A stretch of 41,217 nt of DNA from Cytophagaceae bacterium (GCA_025455005.1 JALONH010000028.1:1-41217); one strand, 5' to 3'; counted from the stretch's first letter, positions 18,889-27,996 are shown. The notes: generated by a model not told the origin, from the sequence alone. Numbers and translations: made by a program.

Positions 18889-19756
18889 AAGTAGTAGTAC
18901 TTTTTTTGGTCTTGATCACTTTGTGTTTCCAACGTTTATGTGACCATAGCCAATCGGAGGGGGATTCATTTATTTTTTGTTCTAATAACGCCACATACTT
19001 TTCAGTAACGGAATGTTCTTCTTTGGGGATAGGAGGCTCCATCAGTAAGTCAAAGGTTACATGGTAATGTCCTCGTTGGGTTCGTTTCATAGAAGCAAAA
19101 AAGACCGGCCGTTGCATCATAGCCCCTATTTTATCGCCACCTACATAAAAGGGCGTGTATTGGTGTAAAAACGTTTGCCAATACTGAATCTCAGCATGGG
19201 GTGGAGTTTGGTCGGCTACCATGGCGAGTACTCGGGTTTCTTTTCTTGTTTTAATTAAATGTTTCATTACATCTTTCATTTCGACAGGATGAGCACCGAA
19301 TCTACTGCGTAGATTGTAAATCATTTTATCTGCTGAAGCATTATGGGCTTCTTTATATACTCCATCTATGGTAAAATTAGTATACAAAGCACAAGCTTGT
19401 AATAACCACTCCCAATTGCACAAATGACTGGTTAAGACTATTATACCACTCCCATTTTTTAAGTACGATTCCGGATAATCAATATTTTCAAAGGATACCC
19501 GTTTTTGCAGTGCCGCGGGAGTGATAGAAAATAATTTTATACTCTCCAATGTTACATCGCATAAGTTTTTATAAAAAGCATGTTGAAGTTGCTTAATGTC
19601 TGCTGCGCTTTTATTGGGAAAAGAAAGAGTTAGATTTTCTTTTATTACCTTTGAACGGTATCGAATCAGATAATGTAAAATCAAGGCTAAGACATCCGAA
19701 AAAAGATATAAGATTCGGAATGGTATAAAAGAGAATAAGGTTAAAACAATTTTCAT
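18878..19756 (-). CDS. Lysophospholipid/lipid A-type acyltransferase (LpxL/HtrB family)
   Basis: A 292-residue membrane-associated acyltransferase. It has an N-terminal hydrophobic anchor (about 1-30), the catalytic H(x4)E motif 'HLCNWEW' with His111 and Glu116, 'MVADQTPPHAEIQYWQTFLHQYTPFYVGGDKIG' (the DQ and G-pocket motif of the LpxL family), and 'PVFFASMKR'. It transfers a secondary acyl chain to lipid A or a related lipid at the inner membrane. In Bacteroidota some members act on ornithine or other lipids, so the substrate is left open. Its start codon overlaps that of the divergent wbqC (shared CATG at 19754-19757), and its stop overlaps the convergent Sua5-type gene. Confidence 0.9.
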   Translation of the reverse strand: MKIVLTLFSFIPFRILYLFSDVLALILHYLIRYRSKVIKENLTLSFPNKSAADIKQLQHAFYKNLCDVTLESIKLFSITPAALQKRVSFENIDYPESYLKNGSGIIVLTSHLCNWEWLLQACALYTNFTIDGVYKEAHNASADKMIYNLRSRFGAHPVEMKDVMKHLIKTRKETRVLAMVADQTPPHAEIQYWQTFLHQYTPFYVGGDKIGAMMQRPVFFASMKRTQRGHYHVTFDLLMEPPIPKEEHSVTEKYVALLEQKINESPSDWLWSHKRWKHKVIKTKKSTTTFKE

Positions 19757-20420
19757 GGATCAATTAGAAACGTACAAAAGTAAAACTATTGTTGGGATTC
19801 TACCACTCTATTATCTTCCATCGATTGCATATTTTGAACAACTGATTCATTGGTCCATACTTTATTTGGAAGCACACGAGACTTTTCAAAAACAAACGTT
19901 GCGCAATCGTTGTGTTTTATTCAATGGAAAACAACCGTTAGAATTAACCATTCCGATTCAATCCGGTCGATCTCATACTCCCATACAATCTACCAAAATC
20001 GACTACTCCCAATCATGGCGCAGAACTCATTTAGGCGCGATTCAAGCCTGTTATGGTAAAAAACCTTTTTTTGATTCCTTCTATGGGGACATAGAATCGA
20101 TTTTGGGTAAGCAAATAACATATTTATGGGATTTGAATTATGACTTTTTGACGCTATTAATGAAAACCTTACGAGTAGATCTAACTGTTAGTTATACAGA
20201 TGATTATGGAGTAATTCCTATACTCCCTTTTACACAGGATCACTCTGGTTCGGCGGTTAATTCCGATGGTATCGGACAGAATGTCGATACTATTTACTCA
20301 AAAAAGACTGGCAGAGAAATTGTACACAACCTCTCCATTATCGATCTGATTTTTCATTACGGTCCGGAAGCGTATGCTTTCTTACCCATGAAAAAAAGTT
20401 CGAAAGGAAACCAAATATAA
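19755..20420 (+). CDS. WbqC family protein
   Basis: A 221-residue protein with the WbqC signature near the start: 'GILPLYYLPSIAYFEQLIHWSILYLEAHETFQKQTLRNRCVL.NGKQPLELTIPI', then 'KIDYSQSWRRTHLGAIQACYGKKPFFDSFYGDIESIL' and a final 'DLIFHYGPEAYAFL'. Members are linked to polysaccharide or glycolipid modification in some loci, but no reaction is established for this group. In Bacteroidota the gene is usually a single housekeeping copy near signal peptidase or envelope genes. The adjacent acyltransferase agrees with an envelope role (inference). Its ATG overlaps the divergent acyltransferase start, so its promoter must lie inside that gene. Confidence 0.88.
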   Translation: MDQLETYKSKTIVGILPLYYLPSIAYFEQLIHWSILYLEAHETFQKQTLRNRCVLFNGKQPLELTIPIQSGRSHTPIQSTKIDYSQSWRRTHLGAIQACYGKKPFFDSFYGDIESILGKQITYLWDLNYDFLTLLMKTLRVDLTVSYTDDYGVIPILPFTQDHSGSAVNSDGIGQNVDTIYSKKTGREIVHNLSIIDLIFHYGPEAYAFLPMKKSSKGNQI

Positions 20421-20525
20421 GTTATCAACGTTTTACAAATAATATCCTTTTTTTGAGCAGAATTATCAGAAAAAGAATAGATTTACGATAGTTTGAACTG
20501 CAAACAACAACTCTAATATTATCAT

Positions 20526-23081
20526 ATGGAAGCCAAATTCTCTAATCGTGTAAAAGAGGTCATTTCCTTAAGCCGTGAAGAAGCTTTACGCTTAGGGCAT
20601 GATTACATTGGGGCCGAGCACCTGTTATTAGGTATGATTCGGGAAGGTGAGGGAGTGGCTATCAGTTTATTAAAGAAACTTGGCGTATCGCTCGAAGCAT
20701 TAAAAAACTCATTGGAAGAAGCTATAAAAGGTACAGCAACCGGAAATGTTAAAAATCTAACCAATATACCTTTGACGCGTCAAGCGGAGAAGGTGTTAAA
20801 GATAACCTATTTGGAGGCGAAAATCTTCAAAAGTGACCTAATTGGTACAGAACATTTGTTGTTATCCGTTTTACGTGACGAAGACAATGTGGCTACGCAA
20901 GTATTACACAAATATGAGGTGACCTACGATGTCATAAAAGAATTGTTAGAATACCACACGCACAATCCGAAAGCGTCCGATGCAGAAGATGCAGACGATG
21001 ATTCTTCTCGGTTATTTGGCTCCGGAGGTACCGGTCAAACCGGTGCCGGTAAAGATCCGGCTAGAGGAACGGCCGAGAAATCCAGAACCCCGGTGTTGGA
21101 CAACTTTGGTCGTGATCTAACTAAAATGGCGGAAGATGGGAAGTTAGATCCTATCGTAGGTCGTGAAAAAGAAATTGAACGCGTTGCGCAGGTATTGAGC
21201 CGTCGTAAAAAGAATAATCCAATCCTCATAGGAGAGCCGGGTGTAGGTAAAACCGCTATTGCAGAAGGCTTAGCCCTTCGCATTGTGCAGAAAAAAGTAT
21301 CCCGTGTATTATTCAATAAGCGAGTTGTAACCTTGGATTTAGCTTCTTTGGTTGCCGGTACGAAGTACAGAGGGCAGTTTGAAGAGCGGATGAAAGCGGT
21401 GATGAACGAATTGGAAAAATCGCCGGAGGTGATTTTGTTCATCGACGAAATCCATACTATAGTAGGTGCAGGAGGTGCTTCCGGATCCTTGGATGCATCC
21501 AATATGTTTAAGCCGGCATTAGCTCGGGGCGATATACAATGTATCGGTGCCACTACCTTGGATGAGTACCGCCAATACATTGAAAAGGATGGTGCATTAG
21601 CCCGTCGTTTCCAAATTGTAATGGTAGACGCTACCACTCCGGATGAAACTATCCAAATATTGAACAACATTAAAGAAAAATACGAAGACCACCACCACGT
21701 TATCTACACGGAAGAAGCGTTAGCTGCTTGTGTTAAGTTATCCGACCGTTATATAAGTGATCGTTTCTTGCCGGATAAGGCGATTGATGTGTTAGACGAA
21801 GCCGGTGCTCGCGTTCACTTAAATAATATTCATGTGCCTTCTGATATTTTAAAATTAGAAGAAGCAATAGAGAATATTAAAAAGGAAAAGAACAAAGTCG
21901 TTAAAAGTCAAAAATACGAAGAAGCCGCTCAGTTAAGAGATAAAGAGAAAAAACTGATCGAACAGTTGGATAGCGCTAAGCTTCGTTGGGAAGAAGAAAC
22001 GAAGAAGAAGCGATATCATGTAAAAGAAGAAAACGTAGCAGATGTCATTGCGATGATGACCGGTATACCGGCAGCTCGTGTGGCAGAATCTGAATCGCAG
22101 AAATTACTAGCGATGGGAACGGATTTGAAAGCATCTGTTATTGGACAAGATAAAGCGATTGAAAAATTAGTAAAAGCTATTCAACGTACACGAGTAGGGT
22201 TAAAAGATCCTAAAAAACCAATCGGTTCGTTTATCTTCTTAGGACCTACCGGTGTTGGTAAGACGGAGTTGGCTAAGTCATTGGCTAAATATTTATTCGA
22301 CAAAGAAGACGCTTTAGTTCGAGTAGATATGTCGGAGTACATGGAGAAATTCTCTATCTCTAGATTAGTGGGAGCGCCTCCGGGTTATGTTGGGTATGAA
22401 GAAGGCGGTCAATTGACAGAGAAAATTCGTCGTAAACCGTATTCTGTTATCTTATTAGATGAGATTGAAAAAGCGCATCCGGATGTCTTCAACTTATTAC
22501 TTCAAGTTTTAGATGATGGTATATTAACGGATGGTCTTGGTCGTCGAGTGGATTTCAGAAACACCATTATCATAATGACATCCAATATTGGTGTACGTGA
22601 CTTGAAAGATTTTGGAGCCGGAATCGGTTTCAATACTCAAGCCCGCAAAGACAATATGGATGATATGATGAAAGGAACGATTCAAAACGCATTGAGAAAA
22701 GCCTTCTCTCCCGAGTTTTTGAATCGATTGGATGATGTGATTATCTTTAACTCATTAGAACGTCATGATATCCATAAAATTATTGATATTTCCTTGTCCA
22801 AAGTGTTTGCACGTATCACTACATTAGGGTATACGATAGAACTGACAGAGAAAGCGAAAGACTTCTTAGCAGAAAGAGGGTACGATCAAGCATATGGTGC
22901 GCGTCCTCTCAATAGAGCCATTCAAAAGTATCTAGAAGATCCGATTGCAGAAGAAATCTTAAAAGGTGAAGTGCAAGAAGGAGATGTGATCCTGGCGGAT
23001 TATGAAGAAGGAAAAGAAGAGTTGATGGTTCGGAATAAAAAGAATGCCGAAGCATCTAATTCCAATGACCAAACAACGTAA
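20526..23081 (+). CDS. clpC: ATP-dependent Clp protease ATP-binding subunit ClpC
   Basis: The 851-residue protein is a complete class I HSP100 unfoldase. Two Clp_N repeats (about 1-150), a Gly/Asp-rich linker, AAA domain 1 with Walker A 'GEPGVGKTA' (Lys242) and Walker B 'VILFIDEIHT' (Asp307, Glu308), a middle coiled coil with UVR-like motif (about 430-480, 'YEEAAQLRDKEKKLIEQLD'), and AAA domain 2 with Walker A 'GPTGVGKTE' (Lys579), then 'ILLDEIEKAHPDVFNLLLQVLDDG', plus the C-terminal D2-small domain. It unfolds substrates and feeds them to ClpP; in this group it is the likely partner of ClpS (2534-2833). No ctsR/mcsA/mcsB neighbours, unlike Firmicutes. A strong terminator follows. Confidence 0.97.
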   Translation: MEAKFSNRVKEVISLSREEALRLGHDYIGAEHLLLGMIREGEGVAISLLKKLGVSLEALKNSLEEAIKGTATGNVKNLTNIPLTRQAEKVLKITYLEAKIFKSDLIGTEHLLLSVLRDEDNVATQVLHKYEVTYDVIKELLEYHTHNPKASDAEDADDDSSRLFGSGGTGQTGAGKDPARGTAEKSRTPVLDNFGRDLTKMAEDGKLDPIVGREKEIERVAQVLSRRKKNNPILIGEPGVGKTAIAEGLALRIVQKKVSRVLFNKRVVTLDLASLVAGTKYRGQFEERMKAVMNELEKSPEVILFIDEIHTIVGAGGASGSLDASNMFKPALARGDIQCIGATTLDEYRQYIEKDGALARRFQIVMVDATTPDETIQILNNIKEKYEDHHHVIYTEEALAACVKLSDRYISDRFLPDKAIDVLDEAGARVHLNNIHVPSDILKLEEAIENIKKEKNKVVKSQKYEEAAQLRDKEKKLIEQLDSAKLRWEEETKKKRYHVKEENVADVIAMMTGIPAARVAESESQKLLAMGTDLKASVIGQDKAIEKLVKAIQRTRVGLKDPKKPIGSFIFLGPTGVGKTELAKSLAKYLFDKEDALVRVDMSEYMEKFSISRLVGAPPGYVGYEEGGQLTEKIRRKPYSVILLDEIEKAHPDVFNLLLQVLDDGILTDGLGRRVDFRNTIIIMTSNIGVRDLKDFGAGIGFNTQARKDNMDDMMKGTIQNALRKAFSPEFLNRLDDVIIFNSLERHDIHKIIDISLSKVFARITTLGYTIELTEKAKDFLAERGYDQAYGARPLNRAIQKYLEDPIAEEILKGEVQEGDVILADYEEGKEELMVRNKKNAEASNSNDQTT

Positions 23082-23105
23082 TCATAAAGAGTTATTGTAA
23101 AAGTT

Positions 23106-23139
23106 AAAGGGAGCTGACGAAAGTGAGCTCCCTTTTTTT
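23106..23139 (+). terminator. Rho-independent terminator of clpC
   Basis: GGGAGCT (23109-23115) pairs with AGCTCCC (23126-23132) around a 10-base loop, preceded by AAA and followed by TTTTTTT. It lies 25 bases after the clpC stop. Confidence 0.9.
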
Positions 23140-23142
23140 ATG

Positions 23143-23216
23143 GCGCCCGGGCGGGCTTTTCGTTACAATCTTTTGCTCGTACCTCGCAAAAGGATTTCCA
23201 CTTCAATCCCTGGCGC
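23143..23216 (-). repeat. Dispersed palindromic element of the type common between genes in Bacteroidota
   Basis: GCGCC (23143-23147) pairs with GGCGC (23212-23216), and CTTTTGC (23170-23176) pairs with GCAAAAG (23186-23192). The single-stranded flanks carry a characteristic text: on the minus strand AGGGATTGAAGTGGAAATCC before the inner stem and AAAGATTGTAACGAAAAGCC after it. I recall very similar sequences scattered in many Flavobacteriia and related genomes, but cannot check copy number from one window. It immediately follows the clpC terminator. Confidence 0.6.
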
Positions 23217-23246
23217 GGGGGGGAGATGGTATTCTAAGTGTTTATT

Positions 23247-23612
23247 TTAACATATATTTTTGAGTTTGAATACGAAGTAAAGTAGCATTATTATACCTCC
23301 TATTACATATGAAAATACATTGATGAATATAGTACCTAAAAGTATTTTATTAAAGTCGAATTGCCCTTTTAACATTTTGGTATTAATAAGAGTTTCTATG
23401 ACTATACTGCCAATAAATGTTGAAAAGAATAAAAATAAAGTTTTATCAATTCTTATTGCATTATCATAATCTTCAATCGGTATCCAGTTGATTAAATATC
23501 CACCTGAATTATTTTCATCTAAGAGAATGTAGCCAATAATGGTGGTGATAATATTTGAAATTATAACACTAATAAATGATTTATTGTAAATCCAGTACTT
23601 TGATAGTAACAT
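23247..23612 (-). CDS. Unrecognised small membrane protein (about three TM segments)
   Basis: A 121-residue protein starting with ATG at 23612, rich in Ile, Phe and Leu. Three hydrophobic segments stand out: 'SFISVIISNIITTIIGYILL' (about 12-31), 'TLFLFFSTFIGSIVIETLI' (about 58-76) and 'ILLGTIFINVFSYVIGGIIM' (about 90-109). No family is recognised, and no catalytic motif is visible. It stands alone between a dispersed repeat and a 147-base AT-rich gap, with AT-rich codon use. It looks like an accessory gene; coding status rests on the membrane-protein pattern and the length of the open frame. Confidence 0.55.
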   Translation of the reverse strand: MLLSKYWIYNKSFISVIISNIITTIIGYILLDENNSGGYLINWIPIEDYDNAIRIDKTLFLFFSTFIGSIVIETLINTKMLKGQFDFNKILLGTIFINVFSYVIGGIIMLLYFVFKLKNIC

Positions 23613-23735
23613 ACTTTCTGATACTAAAACGAATAATAAAAAAAATAACCAAATATACTTGGCAAAAAGTATCCTACGATAATATCAACTATAATCATTT
23701 GAATTGAATATTTTTTAAACGTTGTAGTAGAGTAA

Positions 23736-23755
23736 CCTCACCTCACCTCACCTCA
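23736..23755. repeat. Short tandem repeat, four copies of CCTCA
   Basis: Four exact copies of a 5-base unit end five bases before the stop codon of the neighbouring minus-strand gene (stop at 23760-23762). A 5-base unit would shift frame inside a gene, but here it lies just outside one. Confidence 0.9.
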
Positions 23756-23759
23756 CATA

Positions 23760-24905
23760 CTAATATTTATATGACCCAATTTTATTCTCTTGCTTTTTTA
23801 AATATCGAATCATGATTCCTAAAGTGTTTAACCTGCCATTTGTAAATTCATTAGGAGTGTAAACACATAATTTCCTTAATTGGAGAAGAACCTCCATGTC
23901 TTGATTGTTTAAACTTAAAAAAAGATTTGCTTTGGCTGCTTCAAAACCAAACAGTTTTGAACTAATTAATAAACTTATAAAAGTTGCTTTTTCAGTTGAA
24001 GTAAAAGCAGAAGGCTTACTTGCTTTTTTCTCATTCAAATACCCTCCTTTTTTAAGCCAATTCATAACTGGTGTAGACGTACAATAAAATCGATAAATGA
24101 AATTTAAATCATTTTTTATAACAGATCCTGTTTTATTATATTTATTTGTATTCGCTTCTAACCATTGAATACTTGTTTCTAATTCTTTTTGAGATTTTGG
24201 TCCTACTGCTTTAATTGATTTTAGTATGTTAATTCCATTATATCCGCTTAGTTCTGTAAAAACAAATAGCGCCTTTTCTTGTATCTCATCATTTTGGGTA
24301 GTGTCGATAATTAGTTTCACAAAAGGAATTGATTGCGGATTCCCAATAAACATTAGTGAACTAATTAGATTAATTTTAATATCTATATTGTTAGTTTCAG
24401 AAATGATATTTTTAATTGAGGGGATTGAAGAATCGTAGACTGCGTATTTATTGAGGTATTTAGCCCAAGTTAATTGCCATTCAATATGTGATGAATTAAG
24501 ATTTTTAATTGCTTGTTGCTCCCCAAACTCACCAGTAAAAATAAATTCCGACCATAAGAAATTAATAATTTCTTTTTTGTCGGTTGGTTTGTTAAGTGCA
24601 ATTAAAAACTCTTTACCTTTTTCAGGGGTATGTATTAGTATATTATGACAAAGTGCTAAAGTATTACTTGTAGGATTGTTTATAATCTCGCCGGAAGAGA
24701 CTAGGGTGTATAAAGCTAACTCATCCTTGATTTGTTCGTCTGTAAAATCTGTTTTTACATTCCCATATAGGGAAGGGTTGTCTGTTTTATATAGTTCGGG
24801 TGGGTGTTTTTCAAAGTGAAGCTGTATTAGACGATCTATAGTGTCTGATTGAGCAAATATATTCCAAGTGAATAAAAATAGAGTTACTATAAGTATACTT
24901 TTCAT
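23760..24905 (-). CDS. Unrecognised secreted protein with helical (HEAT-like) repeats
   Basis: I take the ATG at 24905, which begins a clean signal peptide ('MKSILIVTLFLFTWNIFAQ', cleavage after IFA), rather than the TTG at 24929 that overlaps the upstream stop. The mature ~360 residues are mostly amphipathic helices; segments such as 'SSIPSIKNIISETNNIDIKINLISSLMFIGNPQSIPFVKLIIDTTQNDEIQEKALFVF' look like HEAT/armadillo-type units. No catalytic motif or known family is evident, and there is no T9SS sorting domain, so a periplasmic location is likely. It lies 20 bases downstream of the VWA-like membrane protein gene and is probably co-transcribed. Codon use is more AT-rich than in that neighbour. 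Confidence 0.65.
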   Translation of the reverse strand: MKSILIVTLFLFTWNIFAQSDTIDRLIQLHFEKHPPELYKTDNPSLYGNVKTDFTDEQIKDELALYTLVSSGEIINNPTSNTLALCHNILIHTPEKGKEFLIALNKPTDKKEIINFLWSEFIFTGEFGEQQAIKNLNSSHIEWQLTWAKYLNKYAVYDSSIPSIKNIISETNNIDIKINLISSLMFIGNPQSIPFVKLIIDTTQNDEIQEKALFVFTELSGYNGINILKSIKAVGPKSQKELETSIQWLEANTNKYNKTGSVIKNDLNFIYRFYCTSTPVMNWLKKGGYLNEKKASKPSAFTSTEKATFISLLISSKLFGFEAAKANLFLSLNNQDMEVLLQLRKLCVYTPNEFTNGRLNTLGIMIRYLKKQENKIGSYKY

Positions 24906-24925
24906 ATATTTTGATTGATTATTAA

Positions 24926-26965
24926 TCAATACCCACCACTTTTCTTTCTAATCCACCATTCCAAACCGGCTAAGGTTACAATCAAAAAGAAGATCCACGG
25001 CAATTGAATGATTTCTGTAATTCGTTCTTTAGACTCTATACTCGATTTAAAGTTGTACTTTTTAATCGTATCCGGTAATTGTTGGAGTTGAGCCAAAGGT
25101 AGAAATACACCATTCGTTTGTTGCGATAACTGACGCAGCAAACCAAAATCGGCTTGTGTTTGAAATAATTCCAATTGATTTTTTTCTACGATAAAGGAAC
25201 CTCTCGCGCTTTCTTTTTTTCCATTCAACTGCACCTGCGCCACGAATGTATAGTTGCCCTCCGGAAGTGCCGGAATAGACGCTAGCGGTTGGTGTATGCC
25301 GGCTTGTAAGCGGTAGGTATATTTTTTAATCCCATTCGATACGGTCATGTCTATATCGGAAATCGAAATGCGTTCGAATAATTCGTTATACCCTTCGATT
25401 TCAAAGTTAGGAGTCTCTTGTTCGTAAAATACTGGACGCTCCGGATGTACTCTAAACTTTCGGTCGTCACCGGGAAGCGCCAAGTATTGAATAATCTTTT
25501 CTATAAAGGCATCTATATTATCCGTGTTCTGTTGAAGGGCTTGTTCTTGTAAGCGCCATTGCCAGAAACCATCTCCTAAAAATACCATGGTGCTCCGGTC
25601 GGCGCTTACCGTTAACAAAGGTTTCTTAGTTTCGGTTTTCCCTACTCGTTGATATAAAATAGAGATATGTTCTTTCTTAAACGTGAATTCTCCATAAGGA
25701 CTGCTGACCGGCGGTACTTTTGAAAACAAGGTTTGTAATCCGGAAGGTAAACTAAACCGACTGAATTCAACATTCACTTCCGGAAATACTTGATCCGGTT
25801 GAGCACTTCGTTGTTGAATCTGTAAGAAACCGTTTATACTATTGAACGTGGGGATATGTGTGTTGTTGGTTACAATAAACCATTTGGGACTAGTGTTTTT
25901 TATACACTCCAATACTTCACTCGGCAGTTGATTCAGAGGTGTAATCGGATATTGGTGTATGAGGTATACATCATATTTTTCTTTAGGAAAAGCTTGTATA
26001 CCGGGTATGTACCAGTCGAACCGAATGTTTGCTTTTTCAACTAAGGCGGATTGAATGGCTTTTATATCCGGATGAGGTCCCGGTGCTACAACGAGTATTT
26101 TTTGTTGGTTATCGACAACTTCAATAACAGCTTTTTGACTGTTGTTGATGGTATTGTTTTCTTCTGAAAAGGTAGTACAACGTATAGTATAAACATGTAA
26201 ACCAACCGATGCAGGTTCAATCGAGAAGTTTACGGTAGCTGTGCTGCCGGATAAGGGAATAGACTGTTTGGCTATCAAGGTGGATTTTTCACGAATCTCT
26301 ACATCAATTAATCGATTGTTAAAGCCTTTCTGTTCTACTGTAACTTGTATTGGCGTTTGATTTCCTTTGTAAGATATTTTGTTGTACAAGACCGATTTTA
26401 TTTTAACATCTTTTCTCGGCGTTGTATCTCCTATACCTATAGTAAAAATAGGATAGACATAGGAGGGATAGGTTGGGTGTATTCCGGCGTTGTAGATACC
26501 ATCGGAGAGTAAAACGATTCCACTGAGAGGTCGACGTTGTTGTTCTTGAACATTGCGCAGGGCTTGTGAAATATTCGTAGGAGTAAAATTAAATCGAATA
26601 CTATCCGGTTCGTTAACTTTTGAGGTTAAGGTATGCCACTCTACCTCCAAGCCTTGTTGTTCCAAGGCCTTCGAAACCGTTTTTAATGCCGGAAGTATAG
26701 TTTTGCTGGGATCCGTGTGTGAGCGAATAGAAAGAGAATGGTCTACCACCAAAGCAATTAAGGGTGATTGAATTTTGTTTTCTATAGATCGCATCATAGG
26801 AGCAAAAAGTAGATACACTAAAATAGAGACAAGCGCCCATCTAAGTCCAAAAAGAATTCTATAAAGGTAGGGGTGTTCCCATTGGGTTTTTCTGTACAAA
26901 AAATAAGCATATCCTCCGCCGATGAGCAGACTGACAAGAATAGGAAGGAAAATCGAAGTAGTCAC
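24926..26965 (-). CDS. Membrane protein with VWA-like domain (BatA/aerotolerance-like, function unassigned)
   Basis: 679 residues from a GTG start at 26965. Two N-terminal membrane helices (about 5-24 and 38-56), then a von Willebrand A-like domain with MIDAS-type 'VVDHSLSIRS' (Asp75-x-Ser77-x-Ser79) and 'SGIVLLSDGIYNAGI', then Ig-like beta segments, a GATase1/ThuA-like flavodoxin-type region ('QQKILVVAPGPHPDIKAIQSAL'), and one C-terminal helix ('LPWIFFLIVTLAGLEWWIR') followed by a short basic tail. This is the layout of the large periplasm-facing 'VWA domain-containing protein' common in Bacteroidota; its role is unknown. It is separated from the upstream fabG by a terminator. Confidence 0.75.
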   Translation of the reverse strand: MTTSIFLPILVSLLIGGGYAYFLYRKTQWEHPYLYRILFGLRWALVSILVYLLFAPMMRSIENKIQSPLIALVVDHSLSIRSHTDPSKTILPALKTVSKALEQQGLEVEWHTLTSKVNEPDSIRFNFTPTNISQALRNVQEQQRRPLSGIVLLSDGIYNAGIHPTYPSYVYPIFTIGIGDTTPRKDVKIKSVLYNKISYKGNQTPIQVTVEQKGFNNRLIDVEIREKSTLIAKQSIPLSGSTATVNFSIEPASVGLHVYTIRCTTFSEENNTINNSQKAVIEVVDNQQKILVVAPGPHPDIKAIQSALVEKANIRFDWYIPGIQAFPKEKYDVYLIHQYPITPLNQLPSEVLECIKNTSPKWFIVTNNTHIPTFNSINGFLQIQQRSAQPDQVFPEVNVEFSRFSLPSGLQTLFSKVPPVSSPYGEFTFKKEHISILYQRVGKTETKKPLLTVSADRSTMVFLGDGFWQWRLQEQALQQNTDNIDAFIEKIIQYLALPGDDRKFRVHPERPVFYEQETPNFEIEGYNELFERISISDIDMTVSNGIKKYTYRLQAGIHQPLASIPALPEGNYTFVAQVQLNGKKESARGSFIVEKNQLELFQTQADFGLLRQLSQQTNGVFLPLAQLQQLPDTIKKYNFKSSIESKERITEIIQLPWIFFLIVTLAGLEWWIRKKSGGY

Positions 26966-27030
26966 CGAGAACGATCAAATATGGACCATCTAAAGTAAGA
27001 AAAGCACGGCACAATCTGAAACCATGGGCA

Positions 27031-27056
27031 TAAAAAAGCTCCACAGAGGAGCTTTA
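27031..27056 (-). terminator. Rho-independent terminator of fabG
   Basis: AAAGCTCC (27035-27042) pairs with GGAGCTTT (27048-27055) around a 5-base loop; on the minus strand the stem is followed by a run of T. It lies about 35 bases past the fabG stop. Confidence 0.8.
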
Positions 27057-27086
27057 AGAGTATGGTGTAGTTCGGATATCCGGTTA

Positions 27087-27833
27087 CTACGTTAACATAC
27101 CGCCATCTACTTGAAGTACTTGGCCGGTGATGTAAGTAGAAAGGTCAGAACCCAAGAAAACACAAGCGTTGGCTACGTCGTCCGACTTGCCGGCTCGTTT
27201 CAACGGAATACCGCTTTCCCATTCCGCTTTTACTTTAGGGTCTAATACTTCCGTCATTTCTGTCTCTATGAAACCTGGAGCGACAGCGTTCGAACGAATA
27301 TTACGGGAACCTAATTCTAGAGCAACGGATTTAGTGAATCCGATAATACCGGATTTAGAAGCCGCATAGTTTGCTTGTCCGGCGTTACCTCTTAAACCTA
27401 CAACTGATGTAATGTTGATGATAGAACCGGCTTTGGCTTTCATCATGGGCTTTAGAGCAGCTTTGGTCAGGTTGAATACCGACTTTAAGTTTACTTCAAT
27501 AACAGCATCCCATTGTTCCTCTGTCATGCGCATCAACAAACCGTCTTTTGTGATACCGGCGTTGTTGATGAGTATATCCACTGAGCCAAAATCGGCTAAT
27601 ACTTGATTCATCAAATTTTCAGCTTCATCAAATTTGGAGGCATCCGAGCGATAGCCTTTAGCTTTAATACCAAACGCGGATAGTTCAGCTTCTAAAGCTT
27701 GTCCTTTTTCTACACTGGACAAATAAGTAAAAGCTACATTGGCACCTTCTTGTGCATACCGGAGTGCGATGGATCGACCTATCCCCTTAGATGCACCGGT
27801 AACCAGTGCCGTTTTTCCAGTCAATAATCCCAT
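27087..27833 (-). CDS. fabG: 3-oxoacyl-[acyl-carrier-protein] reductase FabG
   Basis: 248-residue classical short-chain dehydrogenase with every FabG landmark: NADPH-binding 'TGASKGIG' (12-19), 'NNAG' (90-93), catalytic Ser143, Tyr156 and Lys160 ('YAASKSG'), 'NAVAPGFIETEMTEVL' and the C-terminal 'YITGQVLQVDGGML'. It reduces 3-oxoacyl-ACP in each round of fatty acid elongation. It is a single-gene unit with its own consensus promoter and terminator. Confidence 0.96.
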   Translation of the reverse strand: MGLLTGKTALVTGASKGIGRSIALRYAQEGANVAFTYLSSVEKGQALEAELSAFGIKAKGYRSDASKFDEAENLMNQVLADFGSVDILINNAGITKDGLLMRMTEEQWDAVIEVNLKSVFNLTKAALKPMMKAKAGSIINITSVVGLRGNAGQANYAASKSGIIGFTKSVALELGSRNIRSNAVAPGFIETEMTEVLDPKVKAEWESGIPLKRAGKSDDVANACVFLGSDLSTYITGQVLQVDGGMLT

Positions 27834-27865
27834 AAATTAATCTTAGTTTATTTCTATTAAAAGGT

Positions 27866-27898
27866 CAAATCTAAGGAAGGTTGAGGATATTAACCAAA
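27866..27898 (-). promoter_or_regulatory. Promoter of fabG (TTTG - 21 - TAGATTTG)
   Basis: On the minus strand TTTG at 27898-27895 and TAGATTTG at 27873-27866 are separated by 21 bases, an exact match to the Bacteroidota primary sigma consensus. The start point would fall near 27859, giving a leader of about 26 bases. Confidence 0.75.
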
Positions 27899-27988
27899 TT
27901 TTAATTTCAAAAACATGATAACCAAATAGTTATTTAATACTCCCTTTGTTTTTTTACTCACAGTGCGTAGGATTATGCTTATTTCCTT

Positions 27989-27996
27989 TAAATTTG
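27989..27996 (+). promoter_or_regulatory. -7 promoter box of lpdA (TAAATTTG)
   Basis: TAAATTTG matches TAnnTTTG exactly, 23 bases before the lpdA ATG. No TTTG is found at normal -33 spacing. Confidence 0.5.
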
